Positions 26,560-34,006 of a DNA stretch of 37,493 nucleotides are shown piece after piece; position 1 is the first letter of the stretch, and each line of letters starts with the position of its first letter. Below the pieces are notes generated by a model, which worked only from the letters and a program-made list of their open reading frames with translations, was not told the DNA's origin and did no database searches. Location of the stretch: contig JAAYPJ010000013.1 of assembly GCA_012519835.1 (NCBI GenBank), positions 1 to 37,493 on the forward strand, given 5' to 3'. Origin of the DNA: Clostridiales bacterium (GTDB lineage Bacteria; Bacillota; Clostridia; Peptostreptococcales; Natronincolaceae). Made by a program: the position numbers and the translations under genes.

Positions 26560-27381
26560 TTATTTCATTGAAAATCCGTATTTTTTAAATATGGATGCGG
26601 CTTTTTCCGTGGATAGGAAATCCAAAAATGCTTTGGATTCATCAGGGTGTTTGCTATCCTTTACTACCCCAACCGGATAAGTTACCTCCTTGTGGCTACC
26701 GTCAGGGGCTTCGGTTACAATAGTCACTTTGTCTGTTGTAAAAGCATCAGTTGCATATACGATACCACAATCAACTTCTCCATTTTCAACCCAAGTGAGG
26801 ACCGATCTGACATCGTTTCCCAATACCAGTTTTGATTTAATTTTGTCCTTTAGGTCTAAATGTGCAAATATCTCCTCGCTATATTGGCCCACCGGTACAT
26901 TTCCCGGATCCCCTATGGCGACTTTTTTAATGTCCTTGTCCCCTAAATCCTCAAAAGAAGAAATTTTTAAATCGCTGTCCTTGGGAATTATGAGTACTAC
27001 CTTATTTACCAACAAGGTTTTGATTGTATCATCCAACATTAAGCTGCCTTCTTTCAGAGCTGTCATTTGTTTTTGAGCAGCCGACATAAATATATCAACA
27101 GGCGCTCCTTCTTCTATCTGGGCTTGCAAGGAACCCGAACTGCCAAAAGTAAAATTCAAGTCGGTTTCGGGACCTACAGCCTTATATTCTTCCTTCAATT
27201 CTCCCATTACATCGGTCAAACTGGCAGCCGCAGATACTAACAGTTCCACCTTTTCCTTTGGTTGGGTGTCGACCACAGCATCATCACCCGGGGCATCCGA
27301 ATCTTTGGTTTTACAACCGAACAAGATAGTTACCGATAAAATTGTTACTAATAAAATGATAGATACTCTTTTAAACTTCAT
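26560..27381 (-). CDS. modA: Molybdate-binding lipoprotein
   Basis: This 273-residue protein has a lipoprotein signal ending in ILFG-C23 (lipobox), so it is anchored outside the membrane. The mature part carries the ModA oxyanion-binding motifs LLVSAAASLTDVM (near 48-60), FGSSGSLQAQIEEGAPVDIFMSA and GDPGNVPVGQY. It binds molybdate or tungstate and delivers it to ModB/ModC; the metal preference cannot be read here. AGGAGG precedes the ATG. It follows the repeat array at 27477-27591. Confidence 0.95.
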   Translation of the reverse strand: MKFKRVSIILLVTILSVTILFGCKTKDSDAPGDDAVVDTQPKEKVELLVSAAASLTDVMGELKEEYKAVGPETDLNFTFGSSGSLQAQIEEGAPVDIFMSAAQKQMTALKEGSLMLDDTIKTLLVNKVVLIIPKDSDLKISSFEDLGDKDIKKVAIGDPGNVPVGQYSEEIFAHLDLKDKIKSKLVLGNDVRSVLTWVENGEVDCGIVYATDAFTTDKVTIVTEAPDGSHKEVTYPVGVVKDSKHPDESKAFLDFLSTEKAASIFKKYGFSMK

Positions 27382-27476
27382 GTTAATCCTCCTTTAAACT
27401 ATAGTTAAACTGATGTCAAATCATTATTGAAACATTTCAAGACGCTAGTATTAAAATAGAAATAATTGCCTCAAGT

Positions 27477-27591
27477 GATGGCTCTCGGGCAAGAGGAACG
27501 GTAATGATAATCCCCGCGCAAATGAAAGGGTAATTATAATTCCCAAGCAAAAAAACGGCGGTGATTACTCTCAAGCGAGAGTAACGGTCAT
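27477..27591. repeat. Four-copy 29-bp degenerate tandem repeat upstream of modA
   Basis: Four contiguous units lie at 27477-27505, 27506-27534, 27535-27562 and 27563-27591 (29, 29, 28 and 29 bases). On the plus strand a loose consensus is GAT-n2-TCYC-n2-GCAA-n4-AACGGTAAT, with the start and end best conserved. Most units can form a small hairpin; the strongest is TTACTCTC/GAGAGTAA in unit four. Degenerate partial units appear to flank both sides (27461-27476 and about 27597-27622). There are no spacers, so it is not a CRISPR. Its place between a ModE-like regulator and modA suggests an operator array or leader hairpins (inference). Confidence 0.75.
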
Positions 27592-27640
27592 GTTTTAAAA
27601 TCGCTCATAGAGCGAACAGAATTAAGTATATTTAAGTATA

Positions 27641-27997
27641 TTAGAAATTATAAAAATGCTTGTTATAAAGCCTTTCTGCTTCTGTGTTCAATTCATGTAC
27701 AAATGCCTTATATCTATTCAGCAGGTCTTCACCCTTTTTTGTAAGCCCGGAACCGCCCCCACCTTTGCCGCCAACTGTAGTCTCAAATAGGGCGAACCCC
27801 AACTCACCTTCTGCTTTTTTAATAATTCTCCATCCCTTGCTGGATGATAGATTCATAGTTTTATAGGCTTGGGATAAACTTCCCTTGCTTTGAACCAGTT
27901 CCATAATTTGGGCAACACCTGAACCGAAAACAGAACCATCAAATGTTATTTTAATTCTAGTATTAAAGTTTGATTTTTTACCACTATTAAGGACCAT
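27641..27997 (-). CDS. ModE-like winged helix-turn-helix regulator
   Basis: This 118-residue protein corresponds to the DNA-binding N-terminal domain of ModE. It reads GVAQIMELVQSKGSLSQAYKTMNLSSSKGWRIIKKAE (helix-turn-helix), then GGKGGGGSGLTKKGEDLLNRY, the usual ModE wing with its glycine-rich turn. It has no C-terminal mop (molybdate-binding) domain, so it may respond to something else or need a partner. An in-frame ATG nine codons upstream exists (28024), but ATG 27997 has GGGAGAA nearby and is preferred. The gene precedes modA by 260 bases that contain the tandem repeat array, and probably regulates modABC. Confidence 0.85.
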   Translation of the reverse strand: MVLNSGKKSNFNTRIKITFDGSVFGSGVAQIMELVQSKGSLSQAYKTMNLSSSKGWRIIKKAEGELGFALFETTVGGKGGGGSGLTKKGEDLLNRYKAFVHELNTEAERLYNKHFYNF

Positions 27998-28060
27998 GCA
28001 GATTTCTCCCTTAACCAAATCCATAAAAATATTATAGCATAAGCAAAAAGTGATTGCACC

Positions 28061-28675
28061 CTATTTCCTGAAAACCAGCCACATTTCATAGGAATTATGT
28101 TCAATATCGAACTCAGGGATATCAGTTTTGGATAAGATATCACGCCACTTAGGGGGCTGTTCGGGACCTATGTTTTTGTTGACAAAACCGAACCAATCCG
28201 GGTTTATTTGAGACATTTTTTCATCCACCCGTTTTTTTATCTCAGGCGAACCAAATCCGCCTCCAATGTAGGCAAGCCCGCCGGGTGCCAAAACTCTATA
28301 TATTTCATTTAAGGCTTGTACCTGTTCCTCCCAAAAAAACATAGAACCCCTACTGATAGCAATCTGTACAGAACCTGTTTCCAAAGGAATGTCATGTACG
28401 TCCCCTACCAGCGGTTTGGCTCTGGATTCAAGTTGCTGTCTTACAATACTTTCCTTCAAAACCTCAATCGCCTCGAGACTGTTGTCCATTAAATAAATAT
28501 CTAAATCGCTCACCTCGGCAATAGCCAATCCCAGGTGACCGCTCCCACAACCTATGTCCAGGCATATGCCCTCGTTAATTTGCGCCTTGTCCAACACCTG
28601 TCTTGCTATAGCCGGATAAATCGGAGCGAAAATCTCGTGTGCTATTTTGTCAAATTCCCTGGCTTTATTACCCAT
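28061..28675 (-). CDS. Class I SAM-dependent methyltransferase
   Basis: This 204-residue methyltransferase has motif I LDIGCGSGHLGLAIAE, an acidic LMDNS after strand 2, DVHDIPLETGSVQIAISRGS as motif II/III and YRVLAPGGLAYIGGG after strand 5. Its small C-terminal region (WFGFVNKNIGPEQPPKWRDIL) may bind the substrate, which is unknown. The frame opens 6 codons earlier (28693), but the ATG at 28675 has AAAGGGG at 8 bases. It is the first gene behind the Moco-type riboswitch, followed after 63 bases by the ModE-like gene. That context ties it to molybdenum or tungsten metabolism. Confidence 0.88.
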   Translation of the reverse strand: MGNKAREFDKIAHEIFAPIYPAIARQVLDKAQINEGICLDIGCGSGHLGLAIAEVSDLDIYLMDNSLEAIEVLKESIVRQQLESRAKPLVGDVHDIPLETGSVQIAISRGSMFFWEEQVQALNEIYRVLAPGGLAYIGGGFGSPEIKKRVDEKMSQINPDWFGFVNKNIGPEQPPKWRDILSKTDIPEFDIEHNSYEMWLVFRK

Positions 28676-28764
28676 ATTTTCATCCCCTTTCATAAATTAC
28701 TTGATGCTGATTTGCCGTTACCCGGCCCTCATCTCCACGCTACCGGTCATTATCCCTTGACAAT

Positions 28765-28794
28765 AAAAAAGGCTCCACCATTATAGTTAGAGCC
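28765..28794 (-). terminator. Riboswitch-controlled terminator
   Basis: On the minus strand GGCTC and GAGCC (28794-28790 with 28775-28771) close a 14-base loop, and a run of six T follows (28770-28765). It lies just behind the Moco-type aptamer and well before the methyltransferase, so it is the likely expression platform. Confidence 0.8.
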
Positions 28795-28805
28795 GTCAGT
28801 TCTTG

Positions 28806-28913
28806 TTGTCAGCATTCTCCTTTCCACAATGGGAGGCATAAGGGTTTTCCCCCATACCCTAACGACCTGTATTTCATAAGCATGTGCCCGCAGAAACACC
28901 AGGTTCGGAGACA
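28806..28913 (-). promoter_or_regulatory. Molybdenum-cofactor (Moco)-type riboswitch
   Basis: The minus-strand sequence carries the conserved blocks of this class. CTCCGAACCTGG lies at the 5' side, and GCCTCCC, TGGAAAGGAG and TGCTGAC lie at the 3' side. Helices can be drawn by hand: TGTCTCC with GGAG/GACA (bulged), ACCTG with CAGGT, GTGTTTC with GAAATAC, and a long GG-rich arm with the CCCTTATGCC strand. It is followed by an intrinsic terminator and a methyltransferase-ModE-like-mod gene cluster. A covariance-model check was not possible. The ligand could be the molybdenum or the tungsten form of the cofactor. Confidence 0.85.
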
Positions 28914-28927
28914 TATTCTTTTTTTGT

Positions 28928-28957
28928 ATTATACACCATTAAAAAGAACATTGTCAA
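28928..28957 (-). promoter_or_regulatory. Promoter of the Moco riboswitch transcript
   Basis: TTGACA (28957-28952) and TATAAT (28933-28928) are separated by 18 bases on the minus strand. The start would fall just before the aptamer. It lies 30 bases past the stop of the M16C peptidase gene. Confidence 0.8.
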
Positions 28958-28986
28958 GTAGAACACTGTTTTGTATATTATTGTCG

Positions 28987-31914
28987 TTACTGAAACACCC
29001 TCACAAGGCCCCCAAATTGGTCCTTGTTGTGCTGTATTTTATCCTCATTGCCTAAAACGCACAAATAATTCTCCTGCATCGCTTCCTTAAGCAGTTTGCT
29101 GTATTTCCTTATGTCCTCGGGGGTTGTGCTTAAAACCTGGGTTCTCTCTTCCTGAAGTTCCTCCAGAGTTGTTCCGCTGATGTATTGGCCTACCGCTTTA
29201 TCCCCCTTCATTGACGGGGTTAGAGGTGTGTCCATATTGCTTATGGTACCGATAATATACTTACGCATTTCTCTTTCGTTGGCATCGAAATTTTCTACAT
29301 AATTATGTATATCGTTATATACCTGGAGGGTTTCGGACAAATTGGGATCCCGATAAGAACTGAACAAGAAATTTCCATTTTTGCTGAACCTGACCATGGA
29401 ACCATATGCCCCACCTGCTATACGCACCCTGTTCCAAAGATAGTCCAAGCCTATTATCGTTCCCAATACCTGCATATGCCCCGAATATTCGTACCCCAAC
29501 CTTTTGAAGTTGTTTCCTTTTGCCACATATTGTACCTTGCTCGATGTCAATAACCCCTCATTTTTAGGAGCGAAATCAAAAGAATAATTTTGTCTCTCCG
29601 GCTCATTATCCGGTAAGGTTTTAACAAACAAACCGATTTTCTCCTTAATATGTTTGAAATCCTTATCTTCACAGGTAACGCTTATCAAAATATTATTTTT
29701 GTTAAAAATCAATTCGGATACTTTTTTCAAATTTTCCAATATATCCTCACGCTTTTCTTCAAACTGCCCGACCAGATTGGAAATGAACATATAATAGGAA
29801 ATGCCGTTGGTTTCCTCTATATACCTGCCGATCGATGAAAAATAGGAATTTACCCGAGTCCCGGCAATTACATGACCTCTATCGAAAATAGTCATTTCCA
29901 GACGGGATTGCGATTCTTCTATTATCTCTTTTATTCTGTTTATGTCACTGAATTCTGTGTTGTTGACCAACTCTTCCAACAAATCAAATAATTGTGCCAA
30001 ATTTTTAATCAGCACTGAGGACCTGACCGCAAATTTAGGTAGAAATTCGTCATTTTTATGTCGTAGCGAAAATGTCTCCGTTTTGGAATAAATACCGCCT
30101 GTGTTAATATCTATCAAATTCGACAGCTCGTCATATGTGTGATTTTTTGTGTTAATCTTCCCTAACAAACTCGTCAATAATACTATATACGGTATCAAGT
30201 GTTGGGGGACAGATGTAGTATCAAACAATAAATTTATATAAGCAATTTCATTGGTAAATGTAGGGTGATGTAAAACCTTCACACCTCCTACCGTGGTTTC
30301 ATTCAGCTGTATATGTTCCGCCTCTTTTTTTATATCCTCTATATTTAATAACGGTATAGAAGATAACCCCTCCTCTGTTTCTGTGCGGGACTGGTGCCGA
30401 TCCAATTTTTGATTTGTCTCTACCAATTGTTCAATTTCCTCTTTACTCAATTGTTCTTTATATTCCCTGAGTATTCTTTCCTGTTCCTGCTGCCTTTTGT
30501 TTGCAAGGCCCCTTTCCGGCTCCAGTATTATTAAACTGCTATGGGGATTGTTGAGTATGTGTTTTTCAATCAAGGCCTCAAAATAATTTGTTTCCAAGGC
30601 AGGCCTTATATTATCCAGATTTTCTTCATATTCAAGGTGGAGCCACGGCTTCTTGTCATATAGCCAACTATCCATACATTGAATATTATAGACTAATCCC
30701 TTCGGTTTTTGTCCGAAATCCGCCTCCCGCAGTTTAAACTCATGAATGTTGATTGCAGCTTCAATTATTTTTTTGTCAATACCCTCTTTTACAAGGCCTG
30801 CCAAGGTATCTTCGATAATTTTCGAAAACGATTCCTTGCTCTCCTTATTACTGTTTTTGATAACAATACTGAATGTAGGTTGTATAATACTGTTGTTGAA
30901 AGAACCAAAAACATCCTTGGCAATACCGGCCTCAATCAGCGCCTTTTTAAGTGGTGCCGCCGGGGTTCCTAAGAGTATATAATTTAACATGGTAAATGCC
31001 AGCACCATTTCAGCATCTTCCGATCTGCCTACGACATAATTTTGGCTCATGTGTGTCTTATCCTGCAGGTTTTCATCGGCGGAGATAGGATATGCCTCAA
31101 CTATTTCTCTACGTTGCGTAAATGGGGCCTGGATATCGATACCGGAATTGATTTCTGTTTTGTCAAATTTGCTCAAATATTCATCATCAATAAACTTTAA
31201 ATATTCTGCTAAATTACCATCCCCGTATAAATATATATAACTGTTTGACGGATGATAGTATGTCTTATGAAAGTCTAAAAATTGCTCATATGTTAAATCC
31301 GGTATTGCCTCGGGATCACCGCCGGATTCAAATCTGTATACTGTGTCGGGAAACAGGGATTCCTCTATTTTTCTAAACAGTATTTGCTCCGGGGAAGCAA
31401 ACACACCTTTCATCTCGTTATAAACAACGCCCCTGATTGTAATCGGATCGTCGGGGTCATTGAGTTCATGGTGCCATCCTTCTTGCATGAAGGTTTCCGG
31501 ACTGTTATATATGTTGGGATAAAGCACCGCGTCCAAGTAAACATCCATTAAATTGATAAAGTCTTTATCGTTTTGGCTGGCAACGGGGTACATGGTTTTA
31601 TCAGAAAAAGTCATTGCATTCAGATACGTGTTCAATGATCCCTTTGCCAGTTCAATAAACGGGTCCTTCAATGGAAATTTTCTGGAACCACAGAGCACTG
31701 AATGTTCCAGTATATGAGGTAACCCGGTATTATCTGACGGGGGAGTCCTAAAACTGATGGAAAAAACCTTGTTGCTGTCATCATTTTGCAGATGAAATAA
31801 CCTGGCACCGCTCTTATTATGATAGAATAGCCTTCCTATAGAATTTGTTTCACTGATATTTCTTTCTTCCAGTAACTGAAACCCATTATAAACATTGCAT
31901 ATTTTAAATTCCAC
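28987..31914 (-). CDS. M16C-family zinc metallopeptidase (presequence-protease type)
   Basis: This 975-residue protein has the size and the inverted zinc motif of M16C peptidases: H67-I-L-E-H71 near the N-terminus, followed by the downstream Glu helix (RGVVYNEMKGVFASPEQILF). The two M16 halves enclose a chamber that degrades short peptides. There is no signal peptide, so it is likely a cytoplasmic oligopeptidase. Relatives in Clostridia are common and poorly characterised. The start is a GTG at 31914, eight bases from AGGAGG. An ATG in another frame between the two is not used. It stands alone on the minus strand. Confidence 0.95.
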   Translation of the reverse strand: MEFKICNVYNGFQLLEERNISETNSIGRLFYHNKSGARLFHLQNDDSNKVFSISFRTPPSDNTGLPHILEHSVLCGSRKFPLKDPFIELAKGSLNTYLNAMTFSDKTMYPVASQNDKDFINLMDVYLDAVLYPNIYNSPETFMQEGWHHELNDPDDPITIRGVVYNEMKGVFASPEQILFRKIEESLFPDTVYRFESGGDPEAIPDLTYEQFLDFHKTYYHPSNSYIYLYGDGNLAEYLKFIDDEYLSKFDKTEINSGIDIQAPFTQRREIVEAYPISADENLQDKTHMSQNYVVGRSEDAEMVLAFTMLNYILLGTPAAPLKKALIEAGIAKDVFGSFNNSIIQPTFSIVIKNSNKESKESFSKIIEDTLAGLVKEGIDKKIIEAAINIHEFKLREADFGQKPKGLVYNIQCMDSWLYDKKPWLHLEYEENLDNIRPALETNYFEALIEKHILNNPHSSLIILEPERGLANKRQQEQERILREYKEQLSKEEIEQLVETNQKLDRHQSRTETEEGLSSIPLLNIEDIKKEAEHIQLNETTVGGVKVLHHPTFTNEIAYINLLFDTTSVPQHLIPYIVLLTSLLGKINTKNHTYDELSNLIDINTGGIYSKTETFSLRHKNDEFLPKFAVRSSVLIKNLAQLFDLLEELVNNTEFSDINRIKEIIEESQSRLEMTIFDRGHVIAGTRVNSYFSSIGRYIEETNGISYYMFISNLVGQFEEKREDILENLKKVSELIFNKNNILISVTCEDKDFKHIKEKIGLFVKTLPDNEPERQNYSFDFAPKNEGLLTSSKVQYVAKGNNFKRLGYEYSGHMQVLGTIIGLDYLWNRVRIAGGAYGSMVRFSKNGNFLFSSYRDPNLSETLQVYNDIHNYVENFDANEREMRKYIIGTISNMDTPLTPSMKGDKAVGQYISGTTLEELQEERTQVLSTTPEDIRKYSKLLKEAMQENYLCVLGNEDKIQHNKDQFGGLVRVFQ

Positions 31915-32471
31915 AACATAATCCTCCTGATTGTTTTAAAATTATTATATATAATATCTCCTCTTTAATAGAATCCGACACTATATCTTATGCTATATTT
32001 TTGCCCTATTTTCCAATATTATCTTTCACTTTCGGTTATACATATATTCTATCTTGCCACAAAAATCCCTTTATTATATATTCAAAAATCAAATAAAAGC
32101 AATAACTGCACAAACACGTGTTCACAAACAGGGAACGGTAGAGATTGTATGAAAAAATGCCTCTTGACACAGCCTGACGGTTCTTTGTTCGCGCATCGGA
32201 TAAAATGGATTTAATTAGTAATATTATAAAAACTGATAAATTTATGCAATTAATATTTATACAAAAATATTAATTTATAGGCTGTGTTATGCCTGTAAAT
32301 TAGCACCCTTAAAAAATAATTATTCATCAGTGGTATAATATTTATGCAGCACATGGCCCTTTTAAAGCTCGGCAAATTTGTATGCATGACTGTTTTATGT
32401 TATAATGTTTGAATTATAAAACTTATGTTTGGGCACAAGTTGTATAATCGTATATAGAAAGGAAAGTTTTT
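31915..32471. other. Intergenic region (557 bases) between divergent genes
   Basis: No gene is convincing in this A+T-rich stretch between the divergent M16C and aminomutase genes. It contains the promoter at 32378-32406 and a short segment near 32175-32190 (TGACGGTTCTTTGTTC) that resembles one arm of the palindrome at 33811-33874. No clear promoter for the M16C gene was found. Confidence 0.6.
32378..32406 (+). promoter_or_regulatory. Promoter of the glutamate 2,3-aminomutase gene
   Basis: TTGTAT (32378-32383) and TATAAT (32401-32406) have a 17-base spacer on the plus strand, giving a leader of about 60 bases. A second TATAAT at 32443-32448 is a weaker alternative without a clear -35. Confidence 0.6.
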
Positions 32472-33764
32472 ATGAATAATGAAAAGGCAAATTTTATGGA
32501 TAGAAAAAAGATAGCCTTAGACAGAGCAAGTGAACTGAAAGACAGGATTCAAGACTATATAGATATCAAAGACACTATACCTACAGGTATGTCGCCGGAA
32601 CAACAAAAACAACAAAAAGAAAAAAAGGAAAAAATACTTTCCGTTTTTAATGCTACTGAAGAAAACTGGAACGACTATAAGTGGCAATTCAATAACAGAA
32701 TTTCGGACCTGGAAACCTTGCTCAAGATAGTCCCGTTAGATGAAGAAGACATAAATGCCATAAAGAATGTTGGCCAAAAATATCGATGGGCTGTTTCCCC
32801 TTATTATTTGTCCCTGATAAGCGGCAAAAAATTCGGCCCTATAAAACTCCAATCTATACCTATGAATGTCGAACTGATGGGTGAAGGGATGGATGACCCA
32901 ATGGCCGAGGAATTTACTAATCCTGCCGGTTCCATTACCAGAAGATACCCTGACAGACTTATTATCAATGTTACCAATGAATGCGCAATGTTCTGCAGGC
33001 ATTGTCAAAGAAGGAGAAATATAGGTACCTGTGATAATCATACTTCTAAGAAAATGCTTATAGAATCTATTGAATATATCAAGTCCAACCCTGAAATAAG
33101 GGATGTCCTGATTACGGGCGGGGACGCTCTTGCACTTCCTGATGAAACCTTAGACTGGCTTTTAGGCGAAATTCATGCTATCCCGACGGTTGACTATATC
33201 AGATTGGGAACCAGGGTACTGGTGACTATGCCGCAAAGGATTACCGATAACCTTGTAGATATACTTAAAAAATATCCTCCTATATATATAAACACCCAGT
33301 TCAATCATCCCATGGAAGTGACCAGGGAGGCTAAAGAGGCTTGTGACAAATTATCCCTCGCAGGAATACCTTTAGGGAACCAAACCGTATTGTTAAACGG
33401 TGTAAACAACAATAAATATGTCATGCGTCTTTTAAACCAGGAACTTTTAAAATGCAGGGTCAGGCCTTATTATATTTTCCATGCTAAAAAAGTGACAGGT
33501 ACTACCCATTTCAATACTTCTATCGATGACGGTATCGAAATTATGGAGTATCTTAGGGGTTATACATCAGGTATGGCTATCCCCACCTATATTATCAATG
33601 CTCCCGGCGGAAACGGCAAAACCCCCATCTCCCCCCAATATTTGATATCGAGAGGAAAAAATTCTATCAAAATAAGGACATGGGAAGGCAAAGTAATAGA
33701 TTATCCCAACAATCCTACCGTAGATATAGAGAACTTAGTCAGGCAATCGGACTCGGCTGTATAA
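32472..33764 (+). CDS. eam: Glutamate 2,3-aminomutase (KamA-family radical SAM, PLP-dependent)
   Basis: This 430-residue protein has the radical SAM cluster C171-x3-C175-x2-C178 (CAMFCRHC). The PLP lysine is K383 in APGGNGK. In lysine 2,3-aminomutase two aspartates (Asp293 and Asp330 of the clostridial enzyme) hold the substrate epsilon-amino group. The aligned positions here are K339 and N376, with the same 37-residue spacing. This Lys/Asn pair is the known signature of glutamate 2,3-aminomutase (K332 and N369 in the Clostridioides difficile enzyme). It converts glutamate to beta-glutamate, which is used as an osmolyte or beta-amino acid. The start has an AAAGGA site. The gene appears monocistronic. 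Confidence 0.92.
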   Translation: MNNEKANFMDRKKIALDRASELKDRIQDYIDIKDTIPTGMSPEQQKQQKEKKEKILSVFNATEENWNDYKWQFNNRISDLETLLKIVPLDEEDINAIKNVGQKYRWAVSPYYLSLISGKKFGPIKLQSIPMNVELMGEGMDDPMAEEFTNPAGSITRRYPDRLIINVTNECAMFCRHCQRRRNIGTCDNHTSKKMLIESIEYIKSNPEIRDVLITGGDALALPDETLDWLLGEIHAIPTVDYIRLGTRVLVTMPQRITDNLVDILKKYPPIYINTQFNHPMEVTREAKEACDKLSLAGIPLGNQTVLLNGVNNNKYVMRLLNQELLKCRVRPYYIFHAKKVTGTTHFNTSIDDGIEIMEYLRGYTSGMAIPTYIINAPGGNGKTPISPQYLISRGKNSIKIRTWEGKVIDYPNNPTVDIENLVRQSDSAV

Positions 33765-33810
33765 AGAACTGAACCTAAAAATAAACAAAAACAAAAAATT
33801 AACGGAGACG

Positions 33811-33874
33811 AATTAACACGGGGACGGTTCTATTGTTAATTAAAATTAACAATAGAACCGTCCCCGTATTAATT
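33811..33874. repeat. Nearly perfect 64-bp palindrome of the GGGGACGGTTCT type
   Basis: A 24-bp arm (33818-33841) is a perfect inverted copy of 33844-33867 with only two bases between. After one mismatch the pairing resumes for 6 bp, giving 30 of 31 pairs over 64 bases. The core ACGGGGACGGTTCT belongs to a class of short palindromic intergenic elements I recognise from Firmicutes genomes. Between eam and the ABC genes it could fold as a long RNA hairpin in either direction, act as a terminator-like barrier or be a mobile palindrome. No transposase is in the window. Confidence 0.9.
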
Positions 33875-33891
33875 TAATTTATCGCTTATCC

Positions 33892-33920
33892 TTGACAACA
33901 ACAGGGAACTAGTTTAGCAT
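33892..33920 (+). promoter_or_regulatory. Promoter of the ABC exporter genes
   Basis: TTGACA (33892-33897) and TAGCAT (33915-33920) are spaced 17 bases apart on the plus strand, about 85 bases before the first exporter gene and just after the palindrome. Confidence 0.6.
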
Positions 33921-34006
33921 TTAAATATTAGGGATAATAACATAACCAAATCCATAATATAAATGATAAAATAGTATGCTAAATCCTAAGAAGTGAGGGA
34001 AATATC

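Noticed and set aside
27385-27415. modA promoter using the TTGACA at 27415-27410
   Set aside because: The nearest -10-like TATAGT is only 10 bases away, too close for a sigma-A promoter.
27477-27591. CRISPR array
   Set aside because: The repeats are contiguous with no spacers, the units differ from each other in their middle parts, and no cas gene is in the window.
31990-32214. 74-codon open frame on the plus strand between the M16C and eam genes
   Set aside because: No ribosome binding site, no recognisable domain and an A+T-rich random composition; it also precedes the eam promoter without reason.
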